DNA from: Strigamia acuminata
Taxonomy: Eukaryota > Arthropoda > Chilopoda > Geophilomorpha > Linotaeniidae
Assembly: GCA_949358305.1 (NCBI GenBank)
Contig: OX442321.1
Location: forward strand, 62,001 to 126,000
Length of the DNA: 64,000 nt
Direction: 5' to 3'
Both the position numbers and the translations under genes were made by a program. The notes below the pieces were generated by a model. It was not told the origin of the DNA. It saw only the letters and a program-made list of their open reading frames with translations, and did no database searches. This document shows, piece after piece, positions 46,166-58,454 of the stretch (positions are counted from its first letter, which is position 1; each line of letters begins with the position of its first letter).

Positions 46166-49100
46166 TTACAGCACTTTGTAGCGACCACGATTCATCGGAT
46201 GATACGAGGTTTGCTAAGAAAATAAAGGAAAAGAAAATAAAATAAAATAAAGTAAAATACATTTGTAAAAGCTCAACAAAAGATATACCAGTTTAATGAG
46301 TTCCTCCTTGATGAGACGAGTGATTTCTGCTTTGGCCTTGGACACTGCCAATTCGTTGGTGCTCTCGATGGCCAAATACAATTTTCTTTCGCCGTCCTTG
46401 GCGTCTTTCTGGTTCGGATAATACGTGCCTCGCACGGTGATGCCCGCCTCTGAATACTCGCTAATTTGAGCCAACGCTTCCTATAAAATGACCAAATTAT
46501 TTCAAATTCATTTCAAATTCATTTAATTTCATTTAATTTCAACCTTTGACGTGACGCGCCACCGGGCCTGCTGCGGGAAATCGTTGATTTCGAGCTCCTC
46601 CTCGTACTTCTTGAACGTTTCCACCTGCGCGTCCTCGTCTCGGCACTCGTCGTCCGATTTCGGTTGGTAGTTGAGCTTGGCGTTGAGTTTCTCCGCCAAC
46701 TGCTCAGCAATCGTCTTGGCCGATATGATGGGCTGCGCCGTCTCGCCCTTCATAATGGCCTCGGCCGCCTGCTGAGTCACCACCTTGGCCTCGGCTCCCA
46801 AGTTCTTGGCCATGTTGATTCTGGACGCCAAACGTTTGGCCAATTCCAACTTCTCCGCGTTCGTCCCGATGTTGTTCAACAGCGGGCTGCTGGCCAGCAT
46901 CGGATTGATAGGCGCCACGATCTCCTTCACCGATCGTTTCGGCGCCAACATGTTCTCGATTTGCTGATCAATCTGCAAAACAAAACAATTTCAAATGTTA
47001 CAAATTACAAATTATAAATTTTTTCAATTTACGTCGTCCTCGGCGTCGTCGTCGTCCGAGTCTTGCAGACCCAGAGCAGCCTTCTGGAATTTTTTCCTCT
47101 CGTTCACCAACTGGGCTTCCGCTTCGTCAAATTTGTACCCTTTTCCCGAGAATCCGCTTCCGCCTTTGGCCTTCTTCCCTTCCTGAGCATTAAATGAAAT
47201 GAAATTAAATTAAAAATTAAATAAAATCCATTCAAATGTATACCGCTTGCTGTTTCGCCTCGTACTCGTCCCACAGTTTCTGAACTTCGTCGGGCACTGC
47301 GTTGCTCGACATTTTCAGCGCCTTGATGATGTCGAGCGCGTACCTAGATTGCTCCGGAGTGATGAATGTGTACGCGAACCCCTTTTTCCCGGCCCGACCC
47401 GTTCGTCTGAAAACAAATTTAATTGAATTTAATTGAATTTAATTCGAACTCAATTTTTTGTATATACCCGCAACGATGCACGTAATCCTCGTAGTGGTTC
47501 GGGCAATCGTAATTGACCACCAGAATCAGCTGCTTGACGTCGAGCCCGCGAGCCGCGACCGAAGTGGCCACCAACAACTTGACTTTGCCGGCCTTGAAAT
47601 CGACCATGGTGCTGTCGCGGTCGAATTGGTCGATGCCGCCGTGCAGCGACATGCACATATAGGAGGCTTTCAACAGATCTTTGAGCAGCGTGTCGGCGTT
47701 CTCCTGCGTGTCCACGAAGATGAGGATGCTGCCCGACTCCTGGTAGAAGCCGAGCAGCTCCAAAAGCTTGAGAAACTTTTGATCTTCGTCGATGACGATC
47801 TGTGAAATAGATTTAAAATTGATAAATAAAATTGAATTTCGAAATGTAGACGAATAGATTGATTCTTACGACGTTCTGCTCCACTTCTTTGCAGACGATG
47901 CTGCGCCCGCCCACTTGCACCTCAATGGGTTTGGTGAGCGCGCGCCGGGCGAGCGCCTCCATGGGCCTCGGGAAGGTGGCGGAGAACATGACGGTCTGGC
48001 GGTCGGGTCGGATGTTGTCGATGATGCGCATGACCTGCGGCTCGAAGCCCATGTCGAACATGCGGTCGGCCTCGTCCAGCACGACGTACGTGCAGCGCTT
48101 GAGGTTGGTGACGCGGCCGCTGTTGGCGGCCAGCATGTCGATCATGCGCCCGGGCGTGCACACGATGATCTCGGCGCCGCGCTTCAGCTCGGCGATCTGC
48201 TCCGAGATGCCCGTGCCGCCGTACACGCACACCACGTGCAAGTTGAGCGACTTGGTGAATTTGCGGCACTCCTTGCCGATCTGCATCGCAAGTTCACGCG
48301 TCGGCGTCATGATGATGGCGATGGGCCCGTCGTCCGCCTCGAGCGGAGGCTGGTCGAGAATGTGCCGGAACATGGGCAGCAGGAAGGCGAGCGTCTTGCC
48401 CGAGCCCGTCTTGGCGATGCCGATCATGTCGCGCCCGCTCATGATGACGGGCACGGCCTGCGTCTGGATCGGCGTCGGCTTCTCGTAGTTCTGCTTCTTG
48501 AGGATGTCGTGCACCTTCTTGCTCACGCCGCAGTGCGCCCACGACTTGATCGGCTTCGGGCACCCCTTGCCGCGGATGCGGATGCCCTCCAGGTCGGTGC
48601 GGTACGCCTCCACCTCCTCGTTCGTCATCTTGGCCAGCTCCGGCACCTCCACGTAGAAGTTCTTGCGGAACGGCTGGTACGCCACCTCCGTGTGGTCCAC
48701 CGCCTGCAGCATCTTCTTCTGCTGCTTCGTCGCCAGCCCCGTCATGGCCGACGCCAGGTCCTCGCCCTCCTCCTCCGACGAGTACTCGAGCGCGTCCTGG
48801 TCCTGCTCGATCAGCTCGCCCTTCTTCTTCTCCTCGCGCTTCTTCGCCACGCCGCTCATCATCGTCACCTTGCCCGGCAGCAGCTCGGCGGGCGTCGCCA
48901 GCGCCGCCTGCCGCCCCATCTTCATCATGTCCAACTTGTTGATTTGCCGCACTTCTTCCTGCACGCCCTGCATGAACGCGTCCAGCGGATCCACCTCGTC
49001 CACATCCTCCACCTCGTGCTGCTTAGGTTGCACCACTTCCACCACAGGCAGGGGCGCCTCCACCTCCATTTTCGTCTCTTCCGCATTGTTGTTCACGATC

Positions 49101-49917
49101 GTCACGACCACGCTGTTGCTGCTGCTGCTGCTGTTGTTGTTGTTGTTGTTGTTATTGTTCGAGTTCGAGTTCGACGAACCAGCGTCGGCGGGTATTTCCT
49201 CGTCGTCGTCGTCCTCCAACGTCCATTTCTTGGCCGGCGGCAAGATGGTGATCTGGCCCGCTCCGTCCTCCTGGTCCTTTTTCCGCCGCTCGGCTCGCCA
49301 CTTTTCGATTCGTTCGCGCCGCTTTTGCATCTCCAGCTCGAGCCGTCTCTGCTCGGCCTCCTTGTCGTGTTTCGACAGCTCAAACTTGTCGTCCTTCGTG
49401 CTTTCCTCTTCGACTTTCACTCTTTTGCTTTCCTCCTTCGTCTCGCCGCTCTTCTTCTTCTCGCTCTCGTTTTTCTCACCGTCCCTGGCGTGTCCGCGCC
49501 GGTCCGTGGACCGCGAACGACGATCTCTCGACCTCGATCGCCGGCTGTGAACGCGAACGGCCGGCGAAGCTGATCTGCTCGTCCTGCGCCGCCGTTCTCT
49601 TTTCAAAATCAAACCAAAATCAATTAACACATTTAATTAATTTAATAATTTACGTACCTTCTGCGAATTCGATCTCTGGATCTGGATCTTCGTCTTTCGC
49701 GATTCCTGTCCACTTTGATCTTCTCTTTGCTCCGTGATCTTCGCGCCCTGGGACTACGACTTCGGCTTCTTTTCCGTCCCTCGCTGCTCGACGTGCTCCG
49801 CGATCTTGAACGAGACCTTTTTCTGTATTTTCTAAACGAAAAAAAGATAAGAAGATTTTGACCATAAAGTAATCACTTCGTTTCTACGTTCAATGTTTAC
49901 CGGTTTTCTTTCGGCAT
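46166..49917 (-). CDS. DDX46: DEAD-box helicase DDX46 (Prp5), U2 snRNP remodeller
   Basis: Nuclear ATPase needed for stable U2 snRNP binding at the branch point. Nine exons: 49901..49917, 49658..49831, 47870..49598, 47468..47799, 47244..47406, 47033..47182, 46544..46972, 46289..46480, 46166..46213; 1077 aa, like the human protein (about 1030). Order: Arg/Ser-rich N-terminus, Lys/Glu coiled region, Asn/Ser homopolymers, DPLDAFM (SF3B1/U2-contact motif), the family [11 protein letters not shown] segment, then helicase motifs [61 protein letters not shown]. The C-terminus has the conserved [10 protein letters not shown]-like QARWRVTSK and MNRGRYKVL end. The 1.7-kb third exon is GC-rich. Confidence 0.95.
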
Positions 49918-50598
49918 TTTTTTGCACGTTTGAGTAGAGTGTTATTGTAAATGTTTCAGTTGCGGGCTTCCACTCTCCGCCATTAAACTTCTTCAACTAA
50001 CGTCACTCGAACGTCACTTCCTAAGTGCGAGACTGTAAAATACGAGGTAAATTTTATTTTTTAAAAAATAAAAATTATTATGAATTATTAATATTATTCA
50101 ATGATATGTTATTGTTGCATTTAATTTTTTTGCTAATTAGTTATTTTTTAATTTTTTAAATACAAAATACAAAATGTACGAAATGACGTAATTTCGAGCG
50201 TAATTTACGTTTCTTAGATAAACCATAATAGTTACACCGTGTTTTCTAAAATTGTCGTGGACACATAGTCCTGAAAAGAAGTTTTCATTCCTTATAACGT
50301 ATGGGTGCCGAATCTGATACGGTATGCCTACAAGTACTGTACGTGAAGACACACACGGTACACATTTCCAATGTTTATTTGTTAAATTGTTTATTTTTTT
50401 ATTTATTTTTTATTTTTTTAATTTAATATTCATATTATCAGCGATCTGTAATAAGAAATAAACACATAAATAAAAAAATAATAATTTTAATATTTTATTT
50501 TATTTTTTTTAAATATGGTGTTGTGGCTTTTGCGCATGCGCGTGGAGCGACACCCAGCGGTATGTAAAAAGCCTTATTGCGTTTCTTACACAAACAAG
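49918..50598. promoter_or_regulatory. Head-to-head interval, DDX46 / ATAD1
   Basis: 681 bases, strongly AT-rich in the middle (50040-50510) and GC-richer beside each start codon. The ATAD1 side has a GCGCATGCGC palindrome (about 50530) resembling an NRF1 site. No TATA box, no coding sequence. Confidence 0.45.
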
Positions 50599-52025
50599 AT
50601 GGCCGGCGGAGTACACATGCAGCCGCTGACGAGAAACGAAGTGACTGCTTTGGTATTTCGGTTGACTCTATTGGGAGCGGTAACTTATTTCGGAATAAAA
50701 TGGATGATGCACGCGATTGATCCGACGCGAAAACAAAAACTCGAAGCGCAAAAAAGAGTGAGAAATAAAATGAAAAGAAAAAATAAAATCCCTATTTGTT
50801 TACACTTTTGCTCTCTCGTCCAAGGCGGAAAGAATTCTGCACAGGATCGGCGTGAAAGGAGTGAAACTGTCGGAATACGAACTGGCGATCGCCGCTAACT
50901 TGGTGGACCCCGCAAGTTTGACCGTGGCTTGGGACGACATCGCCGGCTTGGAGAGCGTCGTCCAGGAGCTGCGCGAATCCGTCATTCTTCCCATTCAAAA
51001 ACGCGACTTGTTTCGCGGCTCTCAACTCATACAGCCGCCCAAAGGTTGTTGAAATAAATTTGATCGAATCAAATCAAATCAAATAAATTAAATTGTTGAA
51101 TAGGTGTCCTGTTGCACGGTCCGCCGGGGTGCGGGAAGACGATGATCGCCAAAGCGACGGCCCGCGAGGCCGGCGCCCGATTCGTCAACCTCGAGTTGTC
51201 GGCGCTGACCGATAAGTGGTACGGGGAATCGCAAAAGCTGGCTTCGGCGGTCTTCTCGCTGGCCGTGAAACTGCAACCGGCCATCGTTTTCATCGACGAA
51301 ATCGACTCGTTTCTTCGTTCCCGCGACTCGCACGATCACGAGGCGACGGCCATGATGAAAGCGCAGTTCATGAGTCTTTGGGACGGACTCATCACGGACG
51401 CCAACGTGATGGTCGTGGTGATGGGCGCCACCAACCGCCCGCACGACGTCGACAAAGCCATACTCAGACGAATGCCGTGCATGTTTCACGTCGGATTGCC
51501 CGTACACGCTCGTTTCGATACGCATGTAAAACACAATACACGATACAAACGCTAATCGACAAATCGTTTTTGCTAGAATGTTCAACAACGCCGAAGCATC
51601 ATCCGTTTGATTCTTCTCAACGAGAACGTGAGTAACTTCTTTTTAACTATATTATATTATATTAGGTATATTATATATATTACTACGCAGGTGGGCGACG
51701 ACGTGGACCTCAACAGCGTTGCCAAGTGGACGGAAGGCTTTTCGGGCAGCGACCTTCGCGAGCTGTGCAGAAACGCCGCTCTCTACCGAGTCAAGGAATA
51801 TTTAAATCTGGAAGCTTCCAATCAGGACAATAACAAGTGAATAAATTATAATTTAATTTATAAATTTAATTTATAAATTTAATTTCTAATAGAAGCGACG
51901 GTGCGACAGAGTTGCCCACCTTCCGTCCCATTATGATGGAGGATTTCAAAACGGCGCTAACCAAAATGAAAGTTTCCAAGATGGAAACGGGAACGTTGAA
52001 AATGGACAGGATAGAATTCGATTGA
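50599..52025 (+). CDS. ATAD1: ATAD1 / Msp1, membrane-protein extracting AAA ATPase
   Basis: Outer-mitochondrial and peroxisomal membrane AAA ATPase that pulls out mislocalised tail-anchored proteins. Exons 50599..50757, 50825..51044, 51104..51501, 51577..51627, 51691..51836, 51893..52025; 368 aa (human 361). The start is [15 protein letters not shown], then one membrane helix ([18 protein letters not shown]) and [15 protein letters not shown], as in the family; an in-frame ATG 84 bases upstream is not conserved. AAA core: [15 protein letters not shown], Walker [20 protein letters not shown], Walker [24 protein letters not shown], arginine finger ILRRMP, sensor-2 region [12 protein letters not shown]. 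Confidence 0.95.
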
Positions 52026-52763
52026 TATTTAGTCGCATTAATTCTCCTTATTTGTATAAATTTGTTTTGTTGATTAAAAAAATATATTTAAGACCGTAAA
52101 ATGAAAAATGGGATCTTTGTTTTTTTTTATTCAAGTCAGAGAAGGAAAAAAAAATTATCAAAAACAATAAGAATAAGAATAACAATATATTGTGTCATTT
52201 GAATTAAAATTGGCTTCAAATAAAAAAGAATCTATAAAAAGTTACATTAATTCGTCATTAATTTTAAAAATGGAAGAATTCAAGTAGAGACGATAGATAA
52301 TAAAGCTATAGTTACTACAAAACAAACAAACACACACACACTAAACAGGAAAATAAAGCTTTTAAAAGTGCAGATCGCCTGCAAAACTCAAACAAAAGCA
52401 AAAACAAAAACAATTAATAAAGTAGTCAACCTTTACGAATAAAGCGAGTTTTCAAACACTTAAAACAAAATGAAAAAGAAAAGGAAAAAGAAAAAAGAAA
52501 ACATCTTGAGTAGTAATCGTCTTTTGCCTTGGTCAAAAACGCACGGGTATATATATATATATCTCGGATATCGGGTCAAAAAAAATGTAAATTTCAACTT
52601 ATTAAAACAAAATTGAGAAAACAAAAATATTACTCCGTAACAAAGAAAATTGGTTCGATCCAGTCGCTTTGGTTTTTGTTCGATAAAAAACATTTGTGTT
52701 CGTCTTCGTATGTAAATAGGAATATCTTACAGTACTGTACACGACGCACGAAAATCGCGCGAT
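52026..52763. other. Tail-to-tail interval, ATAD1 / BICC1
   Basis: AT-rich 3' UTR-like sequence for both genes, with AATAAA strings on both strands and a TA microsatellite at 52549-52562. No coding sequence. Confidence 0.5.
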
Positions 52764-55700
52764 TCACCGAGCAGAGTTCCAGGGGTCTTCACTGCAACGC
52801 ATCATTCGGTTGCTGGCACTGGCAAACGCCGCTCTGCGTTCGGCGCCCGGCGCGACCGAGAAGCGCAGTTGATCTGATCAAATTAAAAAAAAAATTATTC
52901 TTTCAATATTTTTTTGTTTTAAATATTTAAAAAAAAAATAAAAAAAAACTGACTTTTAATCGCTTCTCGCATTCTCCGTCTCGCGCCGAAAGTGGGCACT
53001 CCCAACTGTTTGAGATCGGCCTCGTCGAGCTTCATGAACGTGTCCATGTCGACCTCCTGCTCGCGAAACAAGTCCACATAGTTGTCGCAACCGATTGTCA
53101 CCAGGAATTCCGATAGCTCGCGGAATTTGTTGTCGTTGGTGATCGAGATGGGCGGTCGAGCCAGACCGATACCGATACCGATCGGTCCGAGCGGATCGAG
53201 CAGATTATAGTGTTGGCCGGTAGTGGCGATACTGTTTCGTTTCTCAGTCTCCTGTTTTTTCTTCTGCTCCGACGGCACCGGCTCCGGCACCGGCATCGAC
53301 TGCGAAAACCCGTAGCCCACAAAGCTGTTGGTCGGAACTCGTGATTGCGACAAGGGGCCGCCGAACAACTCGTGCAGGCGAGCGATGCTTCCGCTCGTGT
53401 TCATCAATCGATCGGTGGTGCAATCTGAAGCGAATGCCAATTAAACCGATTAAACCGATTAAATCATGTAACCAAATACCTTTGTCGGAGACGGCTTCGG
53501 TGCCGAAACCGAAACAGTTGGTTGTAGGACTGCCGTGAGACGGCGATCGAGTCGGACTAGATAACGTGCTCGTGCTCGCACTCGCACTCGTCGTGCTGTT
53601 GCTGCACACCGACGATGCTGCCAAATTCATGCAACTCACTCGTCAGTCAAGATAAAGAGAAAAATTCACAATTTAAATACCTCTTCCATCGTAAACGCCG
53701 TTCGCGCCTCTGATGGGCCGGCATTGAAGCGCCGGGACCGGCACAAAACTCGAATTTTCGTTCCAGCCGAGCATTTTCGGCGGAATCAACGGCGGTGCCG
53801 GAGTAGACGACAAAGACAAGACCGCTGGAGAAGAGAAAAACAGAACGTAAGAAAAAAGAGAAAAAAAATAAACACTTTTTTTATTTTCATTCTTTTTTTT
53901 CAAATACGAACCCATCAAGTCGATTGGGGAGAAGTGGTAACTGGGGGGGACGAATGTAGGCACGGAAGGTTCCGTGAGCTTCAACAGGCAGCGACGAGCC
54001 TCAAACAAGTCACCTACTTTGCATTCGGTTCCCTGCAATTAAAAATCAAACAAACAAACCATTTCAATTTCACATTTCTATCTTTTTCAATCTTTTTTTC
54101 ACTCGTCCTACCAGGATTGAAATGGAGCGAGTCGAATTTTTAACCTTGGCCTTTGTAGTGACGACCACATTGAATTTGTCCATCACCAGGTTGACGAGCA
54201 CTTTGAACTTATCAGTCACCTGGTTGTTGATCGACTTGTCAGATTCATCACCTTGGTCGTAACCCAAATCGAACAGGAGAGACAGTGGTAACGTGCCCTG
54301 CTCCACAGAGAAGAGAAAACAAAACAAAACAATTAAATCAAATTAGATAAATTCACTTAAAAAATAAATTCAAAAATTAATGTTTTTTTTATACGATTAT
54401 TTTCTGCCTGGCCGAATGGACTCCTTCGATCGAACCGGAAATGGCCACGGTGCCTTGCACGGCGCCCTTCTTGTACTCGTCAGTTTCGGGAAAAGTGATT
54501 TTCGTCCCGGTCAGCTTGCTGATCATGGCGATATTCTTGTTACTGTTGACAGTCGCGTGGTACTGCGGCCCGATCACCATCGTCAAACTCACCTTCCAAT
54601 TTTAACACAAAAAAAATAATTAAAAAAATTAATTAAAAAAAATTTTTTTTTTTAAATTATTTTATTTAATTTTAACTCACGTTGTTGGTACTTATGAGAT
54701 GGCTCATCAAGGCCCGCGTGGCTTCTTTCACCTTCTCGGCGTCCTCCTCGTTCGCTCGGACCACCACCGTGCTCATGTACGGCGCGCCCGCGTTCGGGTT
54801 GTGGTGGCGAACGTGCACGCTCACCGCGTACACTTCCTGCACGTGGCGCACGACGGAATGCGACACGTCCACTTGAATCGGCACTTGAAACGTCAGGCAC
54901 AAAGGGACGAGATTCTGCAAGGATTAAGTAGAGAAAGGGGGGAAGGAAAGGATTCAGAACAAAAAGATTTAAAAAGATTAACAGTTTAATTACCCGAATT
55001 AGGGCCCGGGCTCTTTCAACTTGCGGGGGGCGGCCGGCTATAGATACCTGCGGTCGATCAACTGAACATGTAAATCGGTTAAACAAACCTCACTAAGTCG
55101 ACTTACCAAATTGCTTTTGTCCACGGAATTCTTTTTGTTCGAGTCGGGAAAATGGATGTGGCAATCGGTGTCTTTCATCACCTTCTGCGTGTTCGCGCCC
55201 CCCTTGCCTATTATGTGCGAGTGGTCCGTGTACGGCACGTCCATCTTCAGAGTGACCCGATCGGTCTGTTCAAATAAATCAATGTTTCGTCAACTTTTCG
55301 TTTATATTTCCGTTTGTCCGAATTCGCACCTCGACATCCAACTCTGCCATGACCAGGTCCTTGGCTCGTTTCACGGCGTCCACTTTCCCGGTCGCCTTCA
55401 CGAACGGATCTGCAATTGCACGAGACCAGACAAATTCATTCATTTCCCCGCTCCGTCCTTATCGAGGAGAAAGGACATCCGAACAACCCGATTTGGATCG
55501 GATCGAAGGGAATTGAAGGGAATTGAAGGGGAGGGAAGGAGAAGAGTGAGAAGGGAGTGGCGACGCGTTTCCTTTCCTTTCCTCGTCACTTCTCTCCTCT
55601 CTCTCTCTCTCTCATCGGGCACGGAATGTTTTGACTAATTGTTCCGCGGTTTTTTGTTACATGTCTCGATCGAACTTTGGCCATTTTCTTGTCATAAACA

Positions 55701-56612
55701 AGTTGAGCGGCGCTTGGTGGATTGGGGGAGAGAGGATCTGTCATTAGCTTTTACCCTTGCAGTAAACAAACGCAATTTGACCCCTCAAGGTCGCTTTTTT
55801 TTTTCTTTTCTTCTTTCTAATTCTTTCTAAAAAGTTTGATAAAATTTACCTTTTTTTGATTTTCCTCCTATTTTGATTTTCGACGGCCACGAAATCACCG
55901 TCTCGGTTCTAGTCATAATCTAGCCACAACCAACATTTGCACAATTTTAAATTTTAAACATTTTTAAACTTTTCGTTTGACGAGTTTCAATTTTACCTTT
56001 TTAAAAAATTCCTCCGCCCGGTTTTCTCCTTCGGTCCCTTCGGAAGAAAAAAATTTCTTCAATCAATTTACTCGTTACCATAGTTACACGAACAAACAAA
56101 ATTCGTTAAAAAAAGTTGCACTATCGAGTAATCGTTAGGATCCACACAGAACAGCACAGCGGAGAGAAGCGGAGCGGAGTCGAGCGCAGGGCTGGGCAGT
56201 GCAGGGGCGCAACGGACGGCTTCCCCGCATGGGCCGCGGCATTTACAAAGTGCATTTAAACTCGACCAAATCGCGCATTTCGGACGCGTGCATATTTTCC
56301 CCCCACTCGTTCGCTCGATTCAACCGTTTTTTCCTCGCAACTCTTTCACGCAATTTAACGTGCAACGTAAAATTTAAAAATAAAACATTTCGCTTTACCT
56401 TCCAGCATTTTCTCCAATTTTTTCCTGTCGACGCGAAACTTCTCCTCGACGAGACTGGGATCGCCGTTCTCTTTTTGACTGCCGAACGCGTTGGTTTCGG
56501 ACGCGTCGGATCCGCGGTCGCACGGTAAAACACCCGAGAGTCGCATCTTCGCCGCCACACACTTGTCGCCATCGCGGCCGGCTGCTCCGCTTTTAAACAC
56601 CACTTTGCGCAT
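52764..56612 (-). CDS. BICC1: Bicaudal C RNA-binding protein (KH repeats and SAM domain)
   Basis: Post-transcriptional regulator that binds mRNAs through KH domains and polymerises through a SAM domain. Fourteen exons: 56399..56612, 55997..56037, 55850..55919, 55330..55409, 55107..55265, 54994..55047, 54681..54914, 54395..54592, 54112..54297, 53912..54032, 53681..53824, 53480..53617, 52954..53424, 52764..52873; 739 aa. The family N-terminus is VEEKFRVDRKKLEKML. KH1 contains ISWPSKIKIGGKSKKDP; KH2 has SHIIGKGGANTQKVM and CHIHFPDSN. The third KH keeps ITFPETDEYKKG but has NSNK where vertebrates have the GRNG loop, so RNA contact there is doubtful. YGFSQSMP is a conserved motif; the SAM domain runs from FRELSEFLVTIGCDNYVDLF to LKQLGVPTFGARRRMREAI. 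The N-terminal Met is a guess among in-frame options. Confidence 0.94.
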
Positions 56613-57002
56613 CCACTCGTCCGCATCGAAAAGTAGTCTCACGCTCAATTTGAAGAGAAAAAGTATTCAGCGAACTTTGTGACAATGAATTGTCCACCAA
56701 ATTAAACGCGCTTCGTTACGACTTCGCTCGGACATTCGATAAAATTTACAAAAATAAATAACATTAATCTAAAAGAAATTAATAAATGTAAAAAATTATT
56801 CTATATCCATCCGCCCGTACAGTCGAGTACTGAAAACTACGTCATTTATTGTCATCGGTTAAGGAAAAAAAAACATTAAAATAAGATTAATAAACGATTT
56901 AAATTTCGATTTAAATTTAAATGTAATTTTTAAAATGATTTTTAAAATGATTTGTAAAAAAATGTAGCGAAAGAGCAAGGATGACACGTGACGATCACAA
57001 AC
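56613..57002. promoter_or_regulatory. Head-to-head interval, BICC1 / STOML1
   Basis: 390 bases between start codons, AT-rich in the middle with GACACGTGACGATC just before the STOML1 ATG (E-box/CLEAR-like CACGTG). No TATA box. Confidence 0.5.
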
Positions 57003-58454
57003 ATGGCGGCATACGCGCGAGTTCCCACAGAAGAAATTGACCCGCCGGTCCCGCTATTCGATTACAGTTCTCCATTTACGTTCGTCAGTTCGAACCTGAG
57101 CTATCGCTCCATACATACTTTTAACCAATCTTCGATCCCGAATCAAGCGGAAGTATCAGGTTGTTTTGTCCTTTTAAAAAATTGACCGCTCGATCAAAGT
57201 TTCAATTTCGCTTTCGCTTTTGCTTTCCAGAGCGCACGCTCAATTTGGCCGAAAAATGCTTTCTCAACCTCTTGGTGTCCGTTTGCTACGTGTGCGTCCT
57301 CCTCACCGCGCCAGTTTCCTTGTTTTTCGTGCTCAAACGAATTCCTCAGCACGAGAGGATGGTCGTTTTTCGCCTCGGACGAATGCAACCGATCAAAGGA
57401 CCGGGTAGAAATAAATAAAACGAAGGAATACAAGTTTGTAATCGAAATCAATAAAAGTGACATTTGTTGTATTGTGTGTAGGAACGGTTTTTATTTTGCC
57501 GCTCCTTGATCGCCACCATTCGGTCGATCTGCGCATGAGAGCTTTCATCGTGCCCCCTCAATTCATCATCCTCGCGGACGACGCGATCGTGGAAATGGGC
57601 GCCGAAATTCGTTTCCGAATCAACAACGTCCGCTACTCGACTCTGCACGTCAAAGATCTGGACAGCAGCCTGCGCGTCCTGGGCCGAACTCTGCTCGTCA
57701 ACCACCTCTCGAAGAAATGTCTGAGCGACTTGCAAAAAGACAAACAGAAAACCACCCAAGATTTAGTGGTTCAATTCTAAATTACATGAATAATTAATTA
57801 ATTAATAAAAATGAACGAATTATATAATTTCAGGCTATTTTCAACGAACAAGTGGACAAATGGGGACTGCAAGTGGTTCAAGTCGAATTGTGAGCACCAA
57901 ATTATTGCCTAGTGTTGTGTTGCGAGCACCAAATTCTTGTTGTTGTTTCCAGCTCTCCGTTGCAAATCGCGCAAAATGCGCAACATCATCCCGGATTGAG
58001 TCGACTGCTCGGCGCCCTGTCCAACTCGTTCAGCGGCGGCGCAAGCGCAAACGCAAGCGCAATCGCACCCGCTCCCGCTCCCGCTGCAACGGACGACGCC
58101 GATCCGATCGAACAGTATTTGAAACGCATGAAACGAGCGTCGGAGCAATCGCTTTGCTTCAAAGACGTCCCCGGATGTTTCTGCTTGCGAGTAAGCCGAA
58201 ACGGCCAAACCAAACATTACAATTTCTCCATCGAAGAAGGGCGCATGAACCGCTCGGAGTCTTGTCCGCCGCGCTCGCCGGACGTGACGGTCACCATCGC
58301 CGAGGACGATCTGCTGAAAATCTTCAACCTCGAATTGTCGCCCCTCGGCGCGTACATCGCCAACAAGCTCGAGATAAGCGGCGACATCCAACTCGTGACC
58401 AACCTGGGGGTCGCGTTAAAATCCATCAAACACACCACGATTATCGACCTGTAA
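57003..58454 (+). CDS. STOML1: Stomatin-like protein 1 (SPFH domain plus SCP2 domain)
   Basis: Late-endosomal membrane protein with a stomatin domain and a C-terminal sterol-carrier domain. Exons 57003..57159, 57231..57404, 57482..57765, 57834..57889, 57953..58454; 390 aa (human 398). An N-terminal YxxPhi-like region is followed by a hydrophobic hairpin (CFLNLLVSVCYVCVLLTAPVS). The SPFH domain then follows: PQHERMVVFRLGRM, GTVFILPLLDRHHSVDLRMRAF, VPPQFIILADDAIVEMGAEIRFRI, EINDVTRAWGLEV-like NEQVDKWGLQVVQVEL. A linker rich in Ala/Pro precedes the SCP2 domain (DVTVTIAEDDLLKIFNLELSP, GAYIANKLEISGDI). The SCP2 domain separates it from stomatin and STOML2/3. Confidence 0.93.

Noticed and set aside
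47915-49573. 552-codon plus-strand open frame rich in Leu, His and Arg
   Set aside because: Antisense of the GC-rich DDX46 exon 3, which carries all helicase motifs; the long frame follows from codon bias.
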